A stretch of DNA of 64,000 nucleotides, from the NCBI RefSeq assembly GCF_050589685.1, contig NZ_JBNGOS010000002.1, positions 1 to 64,000 of the forward strand. The letters run 5' to 3'. The position numbers were made by a program, and so were the translations under genes. The notes beneath the pieces are model-generated. The model saw only the letters and a list, made by a program, of their open reading frames with translations. It had not been told where the DNA came from and did no database searches. Shown piece by piece: positions 27,574 through 37,332 of the stretch. Position 1 is the stretch's first letter, and each line of letters opens with the position of its first letter. Source of the stretch: Saccharicrinis sp050589685 (GTDB taxonomy: Bacteria > Bacteroidota > Bacteroidia > Bacteroidales > Marinilabiliaceae).

Positions 27574-30132
27574 ATGAGGATGAGGTTGTTGGTGTTCTGT
27601 TTGTGTATTCTACCTATGTTTTTAAAAGCGCAAACTAATTATCCCTTTAAAGATTCGAGTTTACCGCTTCAAGAGCGTGTTGACGATTTAATGAGCCGCT
27701 TAACGGTGGAGGAGAAGGTGTTTTTATTACAAGCCTCGGCCCAAGAGATTTCTCGCCTGGGTGTGGATAAATACTATCATGGAAACGAAGGTTTACATGG
27801 AGTGGTTAAAGGAGGACGTTTTACCGTGTTTCCTCAGGCCATTGCCCTTTCTGCAACCTGGAATCCAAATTTGATTTACAATGTAGCTACGGCTATTTCA
27901 GACGAAGCCCGTGCCAAATGGAATTTTCTTAATCAGGGAAAAGACCAAACATCAGGATATAGTGATATGCTAACCATGTGGTCGCCAACAATAAATATGG
28001 CAAGAGATCCACGCTGGGGCCGTACGCCTGAAACGTATGGTGAAGATCCGTTTTTAACCAGTAAAATAGGTGTTTCGTTTGTAAAAGGATTACAGGGGGA
28101 CGACGATAAATATTTGAAAGTAGTAGCTACACCCAAGCATTTTGTAGCCAATAACGAAGAGGAAAATCGATTCGCATGCAATGCTGAAATATCAGAAAGA
28201 GCCTTGCGCGAATATTATTTGCCTGCTTTTAAAGCCTGTATTCAGGAAGGAAAAGCACAAGCGATAATGAGTGCTTATAACGCTATTAACGGTATACCGT
28301 GTACCGCAAACAATTGGTTGTTGAACACTGTCTTACGAGATGAATGGGGTTTTACCGGTTATGTGGTAAGCGACTGTGGAGCACCTACTTATTTGGAGAA
28401 GTCGCATCATTTTGTAGATACGAAGAAAAAAGCAGCTAAAGTGGCTATTGAAGCAGGATTGGATTTAGAATGTGGTCACAATATATATACCAATCATCTA
28501 TATCCTGCTTATCAGGATGGTTTAGTGGATGAAGCAACGATTGATAAAGCAGCTCGTCGTGTATTAGAAGCCCGATTTAAACTGGGTATTTTCGATCCGG
28601 AAGAAGGTAATCCTTATACAAAGATTTCGCCTGATGTGATTAGTTCACAGATACATCAGGAGCTGGCGCTTGAAACGGCTAGGCAATCTATTGTTCTGCT
28701 GAAGAATCAGGATAATATATTACCCTTGGATGCCAATGAAATTAAAAAAATAGCAGTCGTCGGTTTTAATGCCGATCAAGTCGTTTTTGGGGATTATAGC
28801 GGATTGCCAGCTATTTCTCCAATATCTCCCCTTCAAGGTATTCAAAATAAAGTGGGCGATAAAATAGAAGTAAGGCATGTGAAATGGAAAACGGCAGCAA
28901 GAAACCTTAACCTGCTTGAATCAGAATATTTACGTAATGATAAAAACAACGAAAAAGGTTTGTTCGCTGAATATTACGATGATAAGTTTTTGGAAGGAAC
29001 ACCACAAACACGTACCGATAAAGTGGTAAATTTTGACCCGGTAAATCAACCACCGGATCCTTATACCAACTTCAAACATAAATCAGTAAGATGGACTGGT
29101 TATATCGCTCCGAATATTTCGGGCGAGTATAAAATAGGTGTAAATTCTGATGATGGCATTCGTTTATGGTTAAATGATGAACTAGTTGTTGATGAATGGC
29201 ACAATCGTGGCACAACTACTGATCAGGTGGCCCTTAAAATGGAAGCAGGTAAAAAATATGCCATTAAGTTGGAATATTTTGATAATGGTGGCGATGCAAT
29301 TTGTCAATTGCTTTGGGAAGTGCCTAATACTATGGGTGATGATTTATACGCAGAAGACAAACAAGTTGCCAGATCGAGTGATTATGTGATTGCAGTAATG
29401 GGAATCAATAAATCCATAGAAAAAGAAGGTAGAGATAGAGTTGAGCTGGGGCTTCCTGAAGATCAGATCAACTATTTAAAAGATATTTATAAGGAAAATA
29501 AAAATATGATTGTGGTGTTAGTAGCGGGTAGTTCATTAGCCATTAACTGGATAGATGAAACAATACCCGCCATCGTGGATGCATGGTACCCGGGCGAAAG
29601 TGGTGGTACAGCTATTGCGGATGTACTCTTTGGCGATTACAATCCGGCTGGCCGTTTACCATTTACGTTCTATAAATCGACCGAAGACCTTCCTCCGATG
29701 AATGATTATGAAATCACGAAAGGGAGAACCTATCAGTATTTTAAAGGTGAGCCTCTTTATGCTTTTGGATATGGTTTAAGCTATACTTCTTTTGAATACA
29801 GTAATATGTCAATTGCTAAAAATAAGGAAAGCGTTAGGATTACAACAAAGGTTAAAAACACAGGAGACTATGCAGGTGATGAAGTTGTTCAGCTGTATGT
29901 GAAGGATGTGAAATCATCCGTACAAAGACCATTAAAACAATTGCTTGGCTTTGAAAGGACTTCTTTAGCTATTGGTGAAACAAAAACAATTACATTTAAA
30001 GTGCCAGTGGAGAAACTGAAATACTGGGACGATAAATGTGAGGATTGGCATTTTGAAAAAGGAGCATTTGAGTTTATGGTCGGTGCATCATCAAGCGATA
30101 TCCGACTAAAGAAAACCTGTAAGGTGAAATAA
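27574..30132 (+). CDS. Glycoside hydrolase family 3 with inserted PA14 domain
   Basis: An 852-residue secreted GH3 of a different subgroup from the two paralogues. After the signal peptide it begins PFKDSSLPLQERVDDLMSRL. The (beta/alpha)8 domain carries nucleophile Asp267 in GYVVSDCGAP. A PA14 domain is inserted in the alpha/beta sandwich at about residues 465-590 (GLFAEYYDDKFLEG, GVNSDDGIRLWLNDELVVDE), and acid/base region EKEGRDRVELGLP follows it. A fibronectin III-like domain ends the protein. PA14-GH3 enzymes are often beta-glucosidases or beta-xylosidases, the PA14 shaping the substrate pocket. The GH78 gene follows 25 bp downstream. Confidence 0.93.
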   Translation: MRMRLLVFCLCILPMFLKAQTNYPFKDSSLPLQERVDDLMSRLTVEEKVFLLQASAQEISRLGVDKYYHGNEGLHGVVKGGRFTVFPQAIALSATWNPNLIYNVATAISDEARAKWNFLNQGKDQTSGYSDMLTMWSPTINMARDPRWGRTPETYGEDPFLTSKIGVSFVKGLQGDDDKYLKVVATPKHFVANNEEENRFACNAEISERALREYYLPAFKACIQEGKAQAIMSAYNAINGIPCTANNWLLNTVLRDEWGFTGYVVSDCGAPTYLEKSHHFVDTKKKAAKVAIEAGLDLECGHNIYTNHLYPAYQDGLVDEATIDKAARRVLEARFKLGIFDPEEGNPYTKISPDVISSQIHQELALETARQSIVLLKNQDNILPLDANEIKKIAVVGFNADQVVFGDYSGLPAISPISPLQGIQNKVGDKIEVRHVKWKTAARNLNLLESEYLRNDKNNEKGLFAEYYDDKFLEGTPQTRTDKVVNFDPVNQPPDPYTNFKHKSVRWTGYIAPNISGEYKIGVNSDDGIRLWLNDELVVDEWHNRGTTTDQVALKMEAGKKYAIKLEYFDNGGDAICQLLWEVPNTMGDDLYAEDKQVARSSDYVIAVMGINKSIEKEGRDRVELGLPEDQINYLKDIYKENKNMIVVLVAGSSLAINWIDETIPAIVDAWYPGESGGTAIADVLFGDYNPAGRLPFTFYKSTEDLPPMNDYEITKGRTYQYFKGEPLYAFGYGLSYTSFEYSNMSIAKNKESVRITTKVKNTGDYAGDEVVQLYVKDVKSSVQRPLKQLLGFERTSLAIGETKTITFKVPVEKLKYWDDKCEDWHFEKGAFEFMVGASSSDIRLKKTCKVK

Positions 30133-30157
30133 ATTAAATGATTAATAGTTAGGAAGT

Positions 30158-32020
30158 ATGAAGATATTATCGAATAGAAAAATGTACCTGTTGTCATGTC
30201 TGTTTTTGGCTTTTTGTACTTTGGGACAGGCTCAAATAACAGATGTGCCAACCGAAAATGATTTTGAAATAAAATATAATAAAGCAGAGCGAGTTGTAAA
30301 ACTAGGCGAAGGTCACTATTTTATTGATTTTGGGAAAGCCTATTTTGGAACAGTTGTTCTGCATTCTAAACAGTTACAGAAGGATAGTTTGATTGTTCGA
30401 TTAGGTGAAAAATTAGCTGATGCAAATCAGATTGATAGAAATCCAGGAGGTACCATTCGTTATCAACAAGTGAAGCTCGATCAACTTAAAGCCAATCAAG
30501 ATGTGGTGGTTAGTTTGCAGGCGGATAAAAGAAATACCAAACCTGGTGCCATTCACCTTCCAGAATCTTTTGGTGTGATCATGCCTTTTAGGTATTGCGA
30601 ACTGGAGAATCTTCAGGTCCCGATTGAGGAAATTGAAATTAGTCAAAAAGCTTTTTATTATCATTTTAATGATGAGGCAGGAACTTTTACTTCATCGGAT
30701 ACAACATTGAATGCCATTTGGGATTTGTGTAAACACACTATTAAAGCAACAAGTTTTGCAGGTTACTACGTAGATGGTGACCGTGAGCGGATTCCTTACG
30801 AGGCCGATGCCTATATCAATCAGTTGAGTCATTACGCGGTGGATAGTGATTATTCCATTGCGCGTAGAACGAACGAATATTTTATAGAGCACCCTACCTG
30901 GCCTACAGAATGGCTTTTGCATACTGTATTACTGTACTATCAGGATTATATGTACACTGGAGAAACAGAGATGCTGGAGAAATATTATGATGTGCTCAAA
31001 ATAAGAACTTTAATGGATTTGGAACGGAAGGATGGATTAATTAGTTCTAAATCAGATAAGCTAAATAGCGAATTCAAAACAAAATTAGGGTTTAAGAATC
31101 CTAAAACGAGGGTAAGGGATATTGTTGACTGGCCTGCAGGACAAAAGGATACCGGATGGAAATTGGCGAAAAAAGAAGGGGAGCGCGATGGTTATGAAAT
31201 GGTGGCCATCAATACGGTAGTCAATTCATTTTACTATTACAATCTCTTTTTGATGTCAGAGATAGCGGACCGTCTTGGGAAGACTGAGGATGCTGCTTTT
31301 TTTGAGCAAAAATCAGAAAAAATTAAGAAGGTCATCAATACGAAACTATTCGATAAATCGCGAGGGGTTTATATCGATGGGGAAGGTTCTAAGCATGCAT
31401 CATTACATGCCAATATGTTTCCATTAGCATTTAATCTTGTACCCGAAGAGTATAAGGAATCTGTTATTGATTTTATCAAAACCAGAGGAATGGCCTGCAG
31501 TGTTTATGGTGCTCAGTATTTGTTGGATGGCTTGTTTAATGCCAATGAACCAGCGTATGCTTTGAAATTAATCACCGATACGACACATGACCGTACCTGG
31601 TGGAACATGATTGAAATTGGTTCTACCATGGCGCTGGAAGCCTGGGATATGAAATACAAACCCAATTCGGATTGGAATCATGCATGGGGAACTGCTCCTT
31701 TAAATGTTATTACACGACAATTATGGGGAATAACTCCCAAAACACCAGGTTTTGCCAGTATGCAAATTAAGCCTCAATTGACGAACCTACAATTTTCAGA
31801 AATAAAAGTTCCTACCATAAAAGGAAGTATTGAGGCTAAGTACATTAAATCGGATAGGAATGAGCAGATCTACGAAATTAAGTTACCCAAAGGTATGAGC
31901 GGGGAATTTATACTACCAGACAGTAAGATGAAAGTTTTGCTTAACGATCGCAAAGTTCGTAAGAATAGTAAAATTGTAAGGCTTAAAGAAGGTGTAAATA
32001 TGGTAATAACTAAGCGTTAA
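30158..32020 (+). CDS. Glycoside hydrolase family 78-like alpha-L-rhamnosidase
   Basis: A 620-residue secreted protein with a signal peptide ending near GQAQ, an N-terminal beta-sandwich (about 30-180) and an (alpha/alpha)6 catalytic domain. The GH78 active-site stretch DGDRERIPYEADAYINQ (Asp206 to about 222) carries the acidic residues expected to bind and protonate the rhamnoside. TWWNMIEIGSTMALEAWD and SDWNHAWGTAPL are the usual C-terminal GH78 motifs. It inverts and releases terminal alpha-L-rhamnose. It is probably co-transcribed with the PA14-GH3 gene. Confidence 0.88.
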   Translation: MKILSNRKMYLLSCLFLAFCTLGQAQITDVPTENDFEIKYNKAERVVKLGEGHYFIDFGKAYFGTVVLHSKQLQKDSLIVRLGEKLADANQIDRNPGGTIRYQQVKLDQLKANQDVVVSLQADKRNTKPGAIHLPESFGVIMPFRYCELENLQVPIEEIEISQKAFYYHFNDEAGTFTSSDTTLNAIWDLCKHTIKATSFAGYYVDGDRERIPYEADAYINQLSHYAVDSDYSIARRTNEYFIEHPTWPTEWLLHTVLLYYQDYMYTGETEMLEKYYDVLKIRTLMDLERKDGLISSKSDKLNSEFKTKLGFKNPKTRVRDIVDWPAGQKDTGWKLAKKEGERDGYEMVAINTVVNSFYYYNLFLMSEIADRLGKTEDAAFFEQKSEKIKKVINTKLFDKSRGVYIDGEGSKHASLHANMFPLAFNLVPEEYKESVIDFIKTRGMACSVYGAQYLLDGLFNANEPAYALKLITDTTHDRTWWNMIEIGSTMALEAWDMKYKPNSDWNHAWGTAPLNVITRQLWGITPKTPGFASMQIKPQLTNLQFSEIKVPTIKGSIEAKYIKSDRNEQIYEIKLPKGMSGEFILPDSKMKVLLNDRKVRKNSKIVRLKEGVNMVITKR

Positions 32021-32220
32021 TATCGGTTTTGAATTAAAGTAACTTTGGTATGTTTTTCTGAGGGTGATTACATTTAAACAAATATTCCCATCGCACACCT
32101 CTTAATCTCCTAAAGGAGTCCTTGCGCTCGGGTCCCTTCAGGGAATAAAAGGGTGTGGGGAGACAAAAATTTAAGAAGAATCTTTAAATGCGTTTGCCCT
32201 GATGTTTTTCTGTTGTCCGT

Positions 32221-32312
32221 TATCCTATATTAGGATATTGAGTACATGGTTAGGCTGGTTATGGATGTTTGAATGAATGTTTTTATAACCAGGCATGGGA
32301 TTTATGCCATGC
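32221..32312. repeat. Inverted repeats in the gap before the esterase gene
   Basis: The gap 32021-32413 holds TATCCTA-TAT-TAGGATA (32221-32237) and GCATGG-N8-CCATGC (32293-32312). A GC-richer stretch at 32095-32160 also has several short self-complementary pieces (CTCCTAAAGGAG, TCCCTTCAGGGA). None fits the TCCATGCC direct-repeat spacing. No gene is visible. Confidence 0.45.
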
Positions 32313-32413
32313 AGATTTACGTATTGGGAATCGGTTTTAACCGAAATATAAATTCAAGGTTTCCGTAACTTGCGGCCGAACGAATCATTAATCAAAGATT
32401 ATAATTTTTAAAA

Positions 32414-34033
32414 ATGAGATTAACTTTTTTAGTACTTGCAGTTTTCTATATATCATTCACCCAGGCTCAAACAAGAGACACACTCTACCTATGGCCAAAC
32501 AAAGTACCTGGTGAACTGAAAGAAAAACAAGCTGCAGTTGTGTCGAATAATTCGAGTGGCAATGTAATTCGCCTGGCCGAGGTAACCAATCCTGCAATAA
32601 TAGTTTATAAGCCGGAAAAACCAAACAAGACAGGTGCGAGTATTATTGTATGCCCAGGTGGGGGCTATAATATCCTAGCGGTTGATAAAGAAGGGTACGA
32701 AGTGGCAGAATGGTTAAACACACTTGGGTATACGGCTTTTGTTTTGCAATATCGCGTACCCCAAAAACAGCTAGGCGCATTAAACGATATTCAAAGAGCG
32801 ATTAGGTACGTGCGCAGCAAGGCTGATATCTACAATCTGAATCAGAATAAGATTGGTGTGATGGGGTTTTCAGCAGGAGGAAGTTTGTGTGCTCGAGCAT
32901 CTACATTATTTAATCAAGATACATATTCCAAAGTAGATTCTATTGATCAGTTGTCGAGTCGACCTGATTTTTCTTTGTTGATTTATCCTGCTTATCTAGA
33001 TAAAGGGGAAAAAAGAAGTATTACTCCTGAATTGAAAGTAAGCAGTGATACTCCTCCTTGTTTTATCTTCGGAACAGCAGATGATAAATATGGAAACAGT
33101 TCTTTGGTAATGGCTGGAGCACTTCGAGATTATCATGTGCCAGTTGAGTTGCATTATCAATATAAAGGAGGACATGGTTATGGATTGCGTCCGGGCAACG
33201 AAGCTGCGGAAAGGTGGCCAGGCTTGGCAGAAGATTGGATGAAGCGGATGGTTAATTCTAATGAGTTGAAAAATTATGCCAGAGTGCGAAACTTTCCGCG
33301 TACCACAGAGTTTGTAGAAAACGTACCTAAAAAAGAAAATGTATGGGTGTTTATGATGGCTGGTCAATCTAATATGGCTGGTCGTGGTCAGGTTGAACCA
33401 CAAGATACCATTGCTTCGGATAGAGTTTTTACCATTAACAAAAACAATAAATTAATACTGGCTAAAGAACCTTTAAACATGCATGAGCCTACTATGAAAG
33501 GATTAGATTGTGGTTTGTCGTTTGGAAAAGAGTTACTAAAAAGTGTACCTGATAGTGTTTCGATATTACTTATTCACACAGCTGTTGGAGGCAGTTCTAT
33601 TGGTCAGTGGTTAGGAGATTCAATACATCGGGATGTACAATTACTTACCAATTTTCGGAATAAAGTGGAGTTCGCAAAGCAGTATGGAACACTAAAAGGA
33701 ATTTTATGGCATCAGGGAGAGAGTGATGCAAAAGAAGATCGCATTCCGCTTCACAAAAAGCGTATGACTCAATTATTTCAGCAGTTCAGAAGATATGCCG
33801 ATAATAAGTCTTTACCTATATTTATTGGTGAGCTTGGAATATATTTAAAGAAGCATGAAGGAAGGATGCAGGTTAATAAACAGATTAAAAAATACGTTGC
33901 CAGAGATCGTCATGCTTTTATCATTCATAGCTCTGATTTAAAACACAGGGGAGATAATACTCATTTTAATGCTGAAAGCCAGAGAATATTGGGTAAACGA
34001 TTTGCGGAGGAATATCTGAAAAGTTGTAAATAA
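32414..34033 (+). CDS. Two-domain esterase: alpha/beta-hydrolase fused to SASA/CE6-type acetylesterase
   Basis: A 539-residue secreted fusion. The N-terminal half (about 25-285) is an alpha/beta hydrolase: oxyanion region VCPGGGYNILA, nucleophile Ser153 in GFSAGGS, Asp in IFGTADDKYG, and His in GGHGYGLRPG. The C-terminal half (about 305-539) is an SGNH/SASA esterase: Ser319 in MMAGQSNMAGRG, the conserved WHQGESDA, and D-x-x-H in GDNTHFN. Both active sites look complete. Such enzymes remove acetyl or other acyl groups so that glycosidases can reach the backbone. It is the last gene of the first PUL block and is followed by a terminator. Confidence 0.88.
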   Translation: MRLTFLVLAVFYISFTQAQTRDTLYLWPNKVPGELKEKQAAVVSNNSSGNVIRLAEVTNPAIIVYKPEKPNKTGASIIVCPGGGYNILAVDKEGYEVAEWLNTLGYTAFVLQYRVPQKQLGALNDIQRAIRYVRSKADIYNLNQNKIGVMGFSAGGSLCARASTLFNQDTYSKVDSIDQLSSRPDFSLLIYPAYLDKGEKRSITPELKVSSDTPPCFIFGTADDKYGNSSLVMAGALRDYHVPVELHYQYKGGHGYGLRPGNEAAERWPGLAEDWMKRMVNSNELKNYARVRNFPRTTEFVENVPKKENVWVFMMAGQSNMAGRGQVEPQDTIASDRVFTINKNNKLILAKEPLNMHEPTMKGLDCGLSFGKELLKSVPDSVSILLIHTAVGGSSIGQWLGDSIHRDVQLLTNFRNKVEFAKQYGTLKGILWHQGESDAKEDRIPLHKKRMTQLFQQFRRYADNKSLPIFIGELGIYLKKHEGRMQVNKQIKKYVARDRHAFIIHSSDLKHRGDNTHFNAESQRILGKRFAEEYLKSCK

Positions 34034-34086
34034 CCCAACCCTCAATTTTTACCATTGGTATTGAATTAGGAAGTTAAGTTGTAACC

Positions 34087-34123
34087 AAAAAAGGATGTAT
34101 TGCTTGAATACATCCTTTTTTTT
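34087..34123. terminator. Strong terminator at the end of the first PUL block
   Basis: A perfect stem AAAAAAGGATGTATT / AATACATCCTTTTTT with loop GCTTG, followed by more T. It lies between convergent genes and can serve both strands. Confidence 0.85.
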
Positions 34124-34201
34124 AGTTGTAAAAAATACAAAACTTTAGCACGATGAATGAGCGGATCCGCTCACACAACAAAAGTCTTTTCATTTTTGTA
34201 A

Positions 34202-35197
34202 TTATGGGACCAAAACCAATTGATTCAAATGTCCGTTGATAATTTCAACTTCTTCTTTTGTTAAACTTGATTGAGCAGCTTTTGCATTCTGAATAGCTTG
34301 TTCCGCATTTCTGGCTCCAACCAAAGCAATCGAAATGGCAGGTTGTTCCAGCGTCCATAAAATAACCAGCTGACCCAGACTCAATCCTTTATCATTGGCA
34401 ATGGGTTTGATTTTGTCTAGAAATTCATTGGTGCGTCGAAGGTTCTCATCTTTATAAAAAGCTCTTGTTGCACGTTGATCGCCTTCTCCAAATTTATAAC
34501 CTGGTTTCATTTTTCCGGTTAGTAATCCTCTTTCAAGCGGACTGTAAGCAATAATTCCTTTCCCGTTTTCAAGAGAATAGGGAACGATTTCTTTCTCGAT
34601 ATCGCGCAATACCATACTGTAAGGAACTTGGTTCGAAGCCAGATTGATGTATCTTTCTGCTTCGGCAAACTGTTCTGTATTGTAGTTACAAACACCAGCA
34701 TAACGAATCTTTCCTTCTTTGATCAGTTGGTTAAGTGCATCCATTGTTTCCTCAATAGGAGTGGTAACATCGGGCCAGTGTAGTTGGTAAAGGTCAATAT
34801 AATCGGTACCTAAGCGCTTTAAACTAGCTTCGCACTCTTGTATGATACTTTCTCTACCGGCATATTTGTAAATATCGATAGCTTTGCCATTGTTATCTTC
34901 TGTTTTGAAAACGTGTGTGCCTTTTGCTAAGTCCCAACGCATTCCAAATTTAGTGAGAATTTGTACTTTATCTCGGGGAATGTCTTTTATTGCCTGACCA
35001 ACAATTTGTTCACTGAATCCTTGTCCATATACCGGAGCTGTATCAATAGAGGTTACTCCTAAATCAAAAGAGGATTTTATCGCTTTTACGGATTCATTTT
35101 GTTCCGTGCCTCCCCACAACCAGCCACCAGCAGCAAAAGAACCAAATGTGATGGCTGAAAGAGTAAGATCAGTATTCCCTAATTTTCTGTATTTCAT
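34202..35197 (-). CDS. Aldo/keto reductase
   Basis: A 331-residue cytoplasmic (beta/alpha)8 NADPH-dependent oxidoreductase. It starts MKYRKLGNTDLTLSAI, shows the catalytic tetrad regions (Asp and Tyr in SIDTAPVYGQG, Lys in ILTKFGM, His in LYQLHWPD) and has the C-terminal cofactor loop IALVGARNAEQ. Substrate unknown; a general sugar or aldehyde reductase role is plausible. It is convergent to the PUL esterase gene and looks like a stand-alone housekeeping gene. Confidence 0.93.
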   Translation of the reverse strand: MKYRKLGNTDLTLSAITFGSFAAGGWLWGGTEQNESVKAIKSSFDLGVTSIDTAPVYGQGFSEQIVGQAIKDIPRDKVQILTKFGMRWDLAKGTHVFKTEDNNGKAIDIYKYAGRESIIQECEASLKRLGTDYIDLYQLHWPDVTTPIEETMDALNQLIKEGKIRYAGVCNYNTEQFAEAERYINLASNQVPYSMVLRDIEKEIVPYSLENGKGIIAYSPLERGLLTGKMKPGYKFGEGDQRATRAFYKDENLRRTNEFLDKIKPIANDKGLSLGQLVILWTLEQPAISIALVGARNAEQAIQNAKAAQSSLTKEEVEIINGHLNQLVLVP

Positions 35198-35656
35198 ATG
35201 TATAATTATTTATAAATTTTTACGAGCAAATTTGTATTATCACTATTTTACGTGTTGACTTGTGGTCGCAGAAGAAGATTGAAAAAATCACAGTTTTTAT
35301 TCTGTGTTTCTTAATCCATACTCTGTTCATACATTATTAGATACTTATGCATAGGCAGAAGAATGTCTGCTACGAACCCGATTTTGTGGTGTTTATCTAT
35401 TTGTCAATCGGCAAATGGATTTGTTTTAAATTTTTCACTGGGCAAATTTACGTATAAAATATGTTAGGCGGCATATAATTTGGAAGTAAATATGAATAAT
35501 TTATCGGTTGTAAACGAACCATTATCAGCTTTTAAGAACAAAAAAAGCTATATGAAAATTTAGTGATTGAGAAACAGGTGTTTTATTGTAATTCTTGATT
35601 GTATGAAAAAATGTGAGTATAAAGAACAAAGAGGTTATTGATTATTCGAATAGATT
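35198..35656. other. Intergenic gap without a supported gene
   Basis: This stretch of about 460 bp is AT-rich and separates the aldo/keto reductase and MATE genes, both on the minus strand. A short plus-strand frame starting at 35613 overlaps the 3' end of the MATE gene antisense and has no recognisable features. I see no clear terminator or operator here. Confidence 0.5.
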
Positions 35657-36976
35657 TCAATATTTCCGGATAAATTGCAAGGAAATTAAAGAAGCCAAAC
35701 TATCGCTTATCACAAAAGAAATCCAAATACCGTTTAAGCCCCAAAGCCAGTTTAAGCTATACAGGATGGGAATAAACAGAAGAACAGGTCTTAGAATGGC
35801 GAAGAAGACAGCAATCTTTTTTTTGTGTAGCGCTTGAAAATAACGCGTAGCCACTATTTGAACCATGTAAAAAGGAATGGATAGAGCGAAAATGCGTAAA
35901 GCTATTCGGGCAACATTAATAACATTCTCATTACCATCGATAAAAATCCCGATGATTAAATTGGGAAACAGTTCCAGTACAATCAATCCTATAATTCCGG
36001 TTAGACCGACTAAGCCCATGGAATAAAATAAGGTTTTACGACTGCGTTCGGGGCGTTTCGCACCAAAGTTAAAGCTTACAATGGGCTGCATACCATCGCC
36101 GGTTCCCAGAGCAATCATCATAAAAACAACATTTACACTAAAAATAATTCCCATGGCTGTAACGGCAAAAGTTCCACCCGACTGAAGCAGCAAATTGTTG
36201 GCGAATATATTTTGGATGCTTCCGGAAACATCCATAATAAAGGGAGCTAAACCCAGGGAAAAAATAGAAAGAATCATGTTTTTTTGCAACCTAATATTTT
36301 TCCATTCTATTTTAATCAGGCTTTTACCACCAACGTAGTATCGGAGCAAAAGGATGGCATTTACACTCTGTGCAATAACTGTTGCCAGAGCGGCTCCACG
36401 AATCCCCATATGGAGATATTTCATAAATACAAGATCCAGGGAAACGTTTATAAGCGATGAAATTAAAATTAAGAAAGCGGGTAAGCGTGGGTTTCCTTCG
36501 GCACGGCAAGTGAACTCCAGCGCAATAAAAAAGGCAAAGGGAAACCCAAAGATGATTATCTGCAGATATTCGCCCGCTAATTCGGAAAGCTGTCCCTGAG
36601 CACCAAAGGCCTGTAGCAAAGGTTTGTAAAATAATAATCCGGCAGAAGTAAACAAAATAATGGTGATTAACAGACCAGCCATCATCGTTCCAAGTGCTTT
36701 TTCTGCTTTTTTGGGACGTGATTCACCTAAATATTTTGAGATTAAAACTCCCGTTCCGCTGCCGAACAAAAGGACAAAACCAAATTGAAAAAGAGAGACC
36801 GGGAAGGCTAAAGTCACTGCCGCCAGACCCTCAGCCCCCACAAACTGCCCCACAAAAATACGGTCAACAATATTATAAAGCGCATTTATTAAAAGACCTA
36901 AAACAGCAGGACCTGCATAAACCAAGAGTAGCTTAAATATTGGGCTCTCTTTTAGTGAATATTGTTTGGTACTCAT
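35657..36976 (-). CDS. MATE-family multidrug/sodium antiporter
   Basis: A 439-residue inner-membrane protein with about 12 hydrophobic segments in two homologous halves, typical MATE length and start (SLKESPIFKLLLVYAGPAVLGLL). It has the first-half motif NALYNIVDRIFVGQFVGAEGLAA and the second-half NFGAKRPERSRKT. It exports cationic drugs or metabolites using a Na+ or H+ gradient. It sits downstream of the RND pump genes on the same strand, about 100 bp after the small gene at 37082, so it may belong to the same stress regulon. Confidence 0.92.
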   Translation of the reverse strand: MSTKQYSLKESPIFKLLLVYAGPAVLGLLINALYNIVDRIFVGQFVGAEGLAAVTLAFPVSLFQFGFVLLFGSGTGVLISKYLGESRPKKAEKALGTMMAGLLITIILFTSAGLLFYKPLLQAFGAQGQLSELAGEYLQIIIFGFPFAFFIALEFTCRAEGNPRLPAFLILISSLINVSLDLVFMKYLHMGIRGAALATVIAQSVNAILLLRYYVGGKSLIKIEWKNIRLQKNMILSIFSLGLAPFIMDVSGSIQNIFANNLLLQSGGTFAVTAMGIIFSVNVVFMMIALGTGDGMQPIVSFNFGAKRPERSRKTLFYSMGLVGLTGIIGLIVLELFPNLIIGIFIDGNENVINVARIALRIFALSIPFYMVQIVATRYFQALHKKKIAVFFAILRPVLLFIPILYSLNWLWGLNGIWISFVISDSLASLISLQFIRKY

Positions 36977-37081
36977 AATTGATTAATTCAAATAATAACT
37001 ATGTAATTGATAGGTAGGTTAATAGGTGCGACATGCTAATTGGTATACAAAAAGATATAATTGACTTCATGGTATAATATT

Positions 37082-37306
37082 TTACACATCTAAAAGTTTA
37101 ATCAGCTTTTCAATATCCTTAATTATTAAATGTCGTGATATGTTTGCAACATTAATAACAGCAAAGCAAAACGTTAAATCTAATGCAAGATCTAAAGATA
37201 TTCTTTTGAACTCTTTAGTACGATAGCTTATTGACTCGCCATTGGAGAAATGCAAGGAAACAAACTCTATTTCATCAATGTTTATTTTAAAACCTGCATC
37301 GTTCAT
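37082..37306 (-). CDS. Small hypothetical protein (74 residues)
   Basis: An ATG-initiated frame of 74 residues between the TolC-like and MATE genes on the same strand, 26 bp after the TolC-like stop. It reads like a folded cytosolic protein (MNDAGFKINIDEIEFVSLHF ... IEKLIKLLDV) with one mildly hydrophobic helix in the middle. No family recognised. Position and composition favour a real gene. Confidence 0.45.
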   Translation of the reverse strand: MNDAGFKINIDEIEFVSLHFSNGESISYRTKEFKRISLDLALDLTFCFAVINVANISRHLIIKDIEKLIKLLDV

Positions 37307-37332
37307 CTTAAAACAAAATTATGAGGCAAATA

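Noticed and set aside
32293..32312. GCATGG-N8-CCATGC as an operator of the direct-repeat family
   Set aside because: It is an inverted, not direct, repeat and lacks a -7 element at 26 bp.
35613..35837. 74-codon plus-strand open frame
   Set aside because: Mostly antisense to the MATE 3' end, with no signal or domain.
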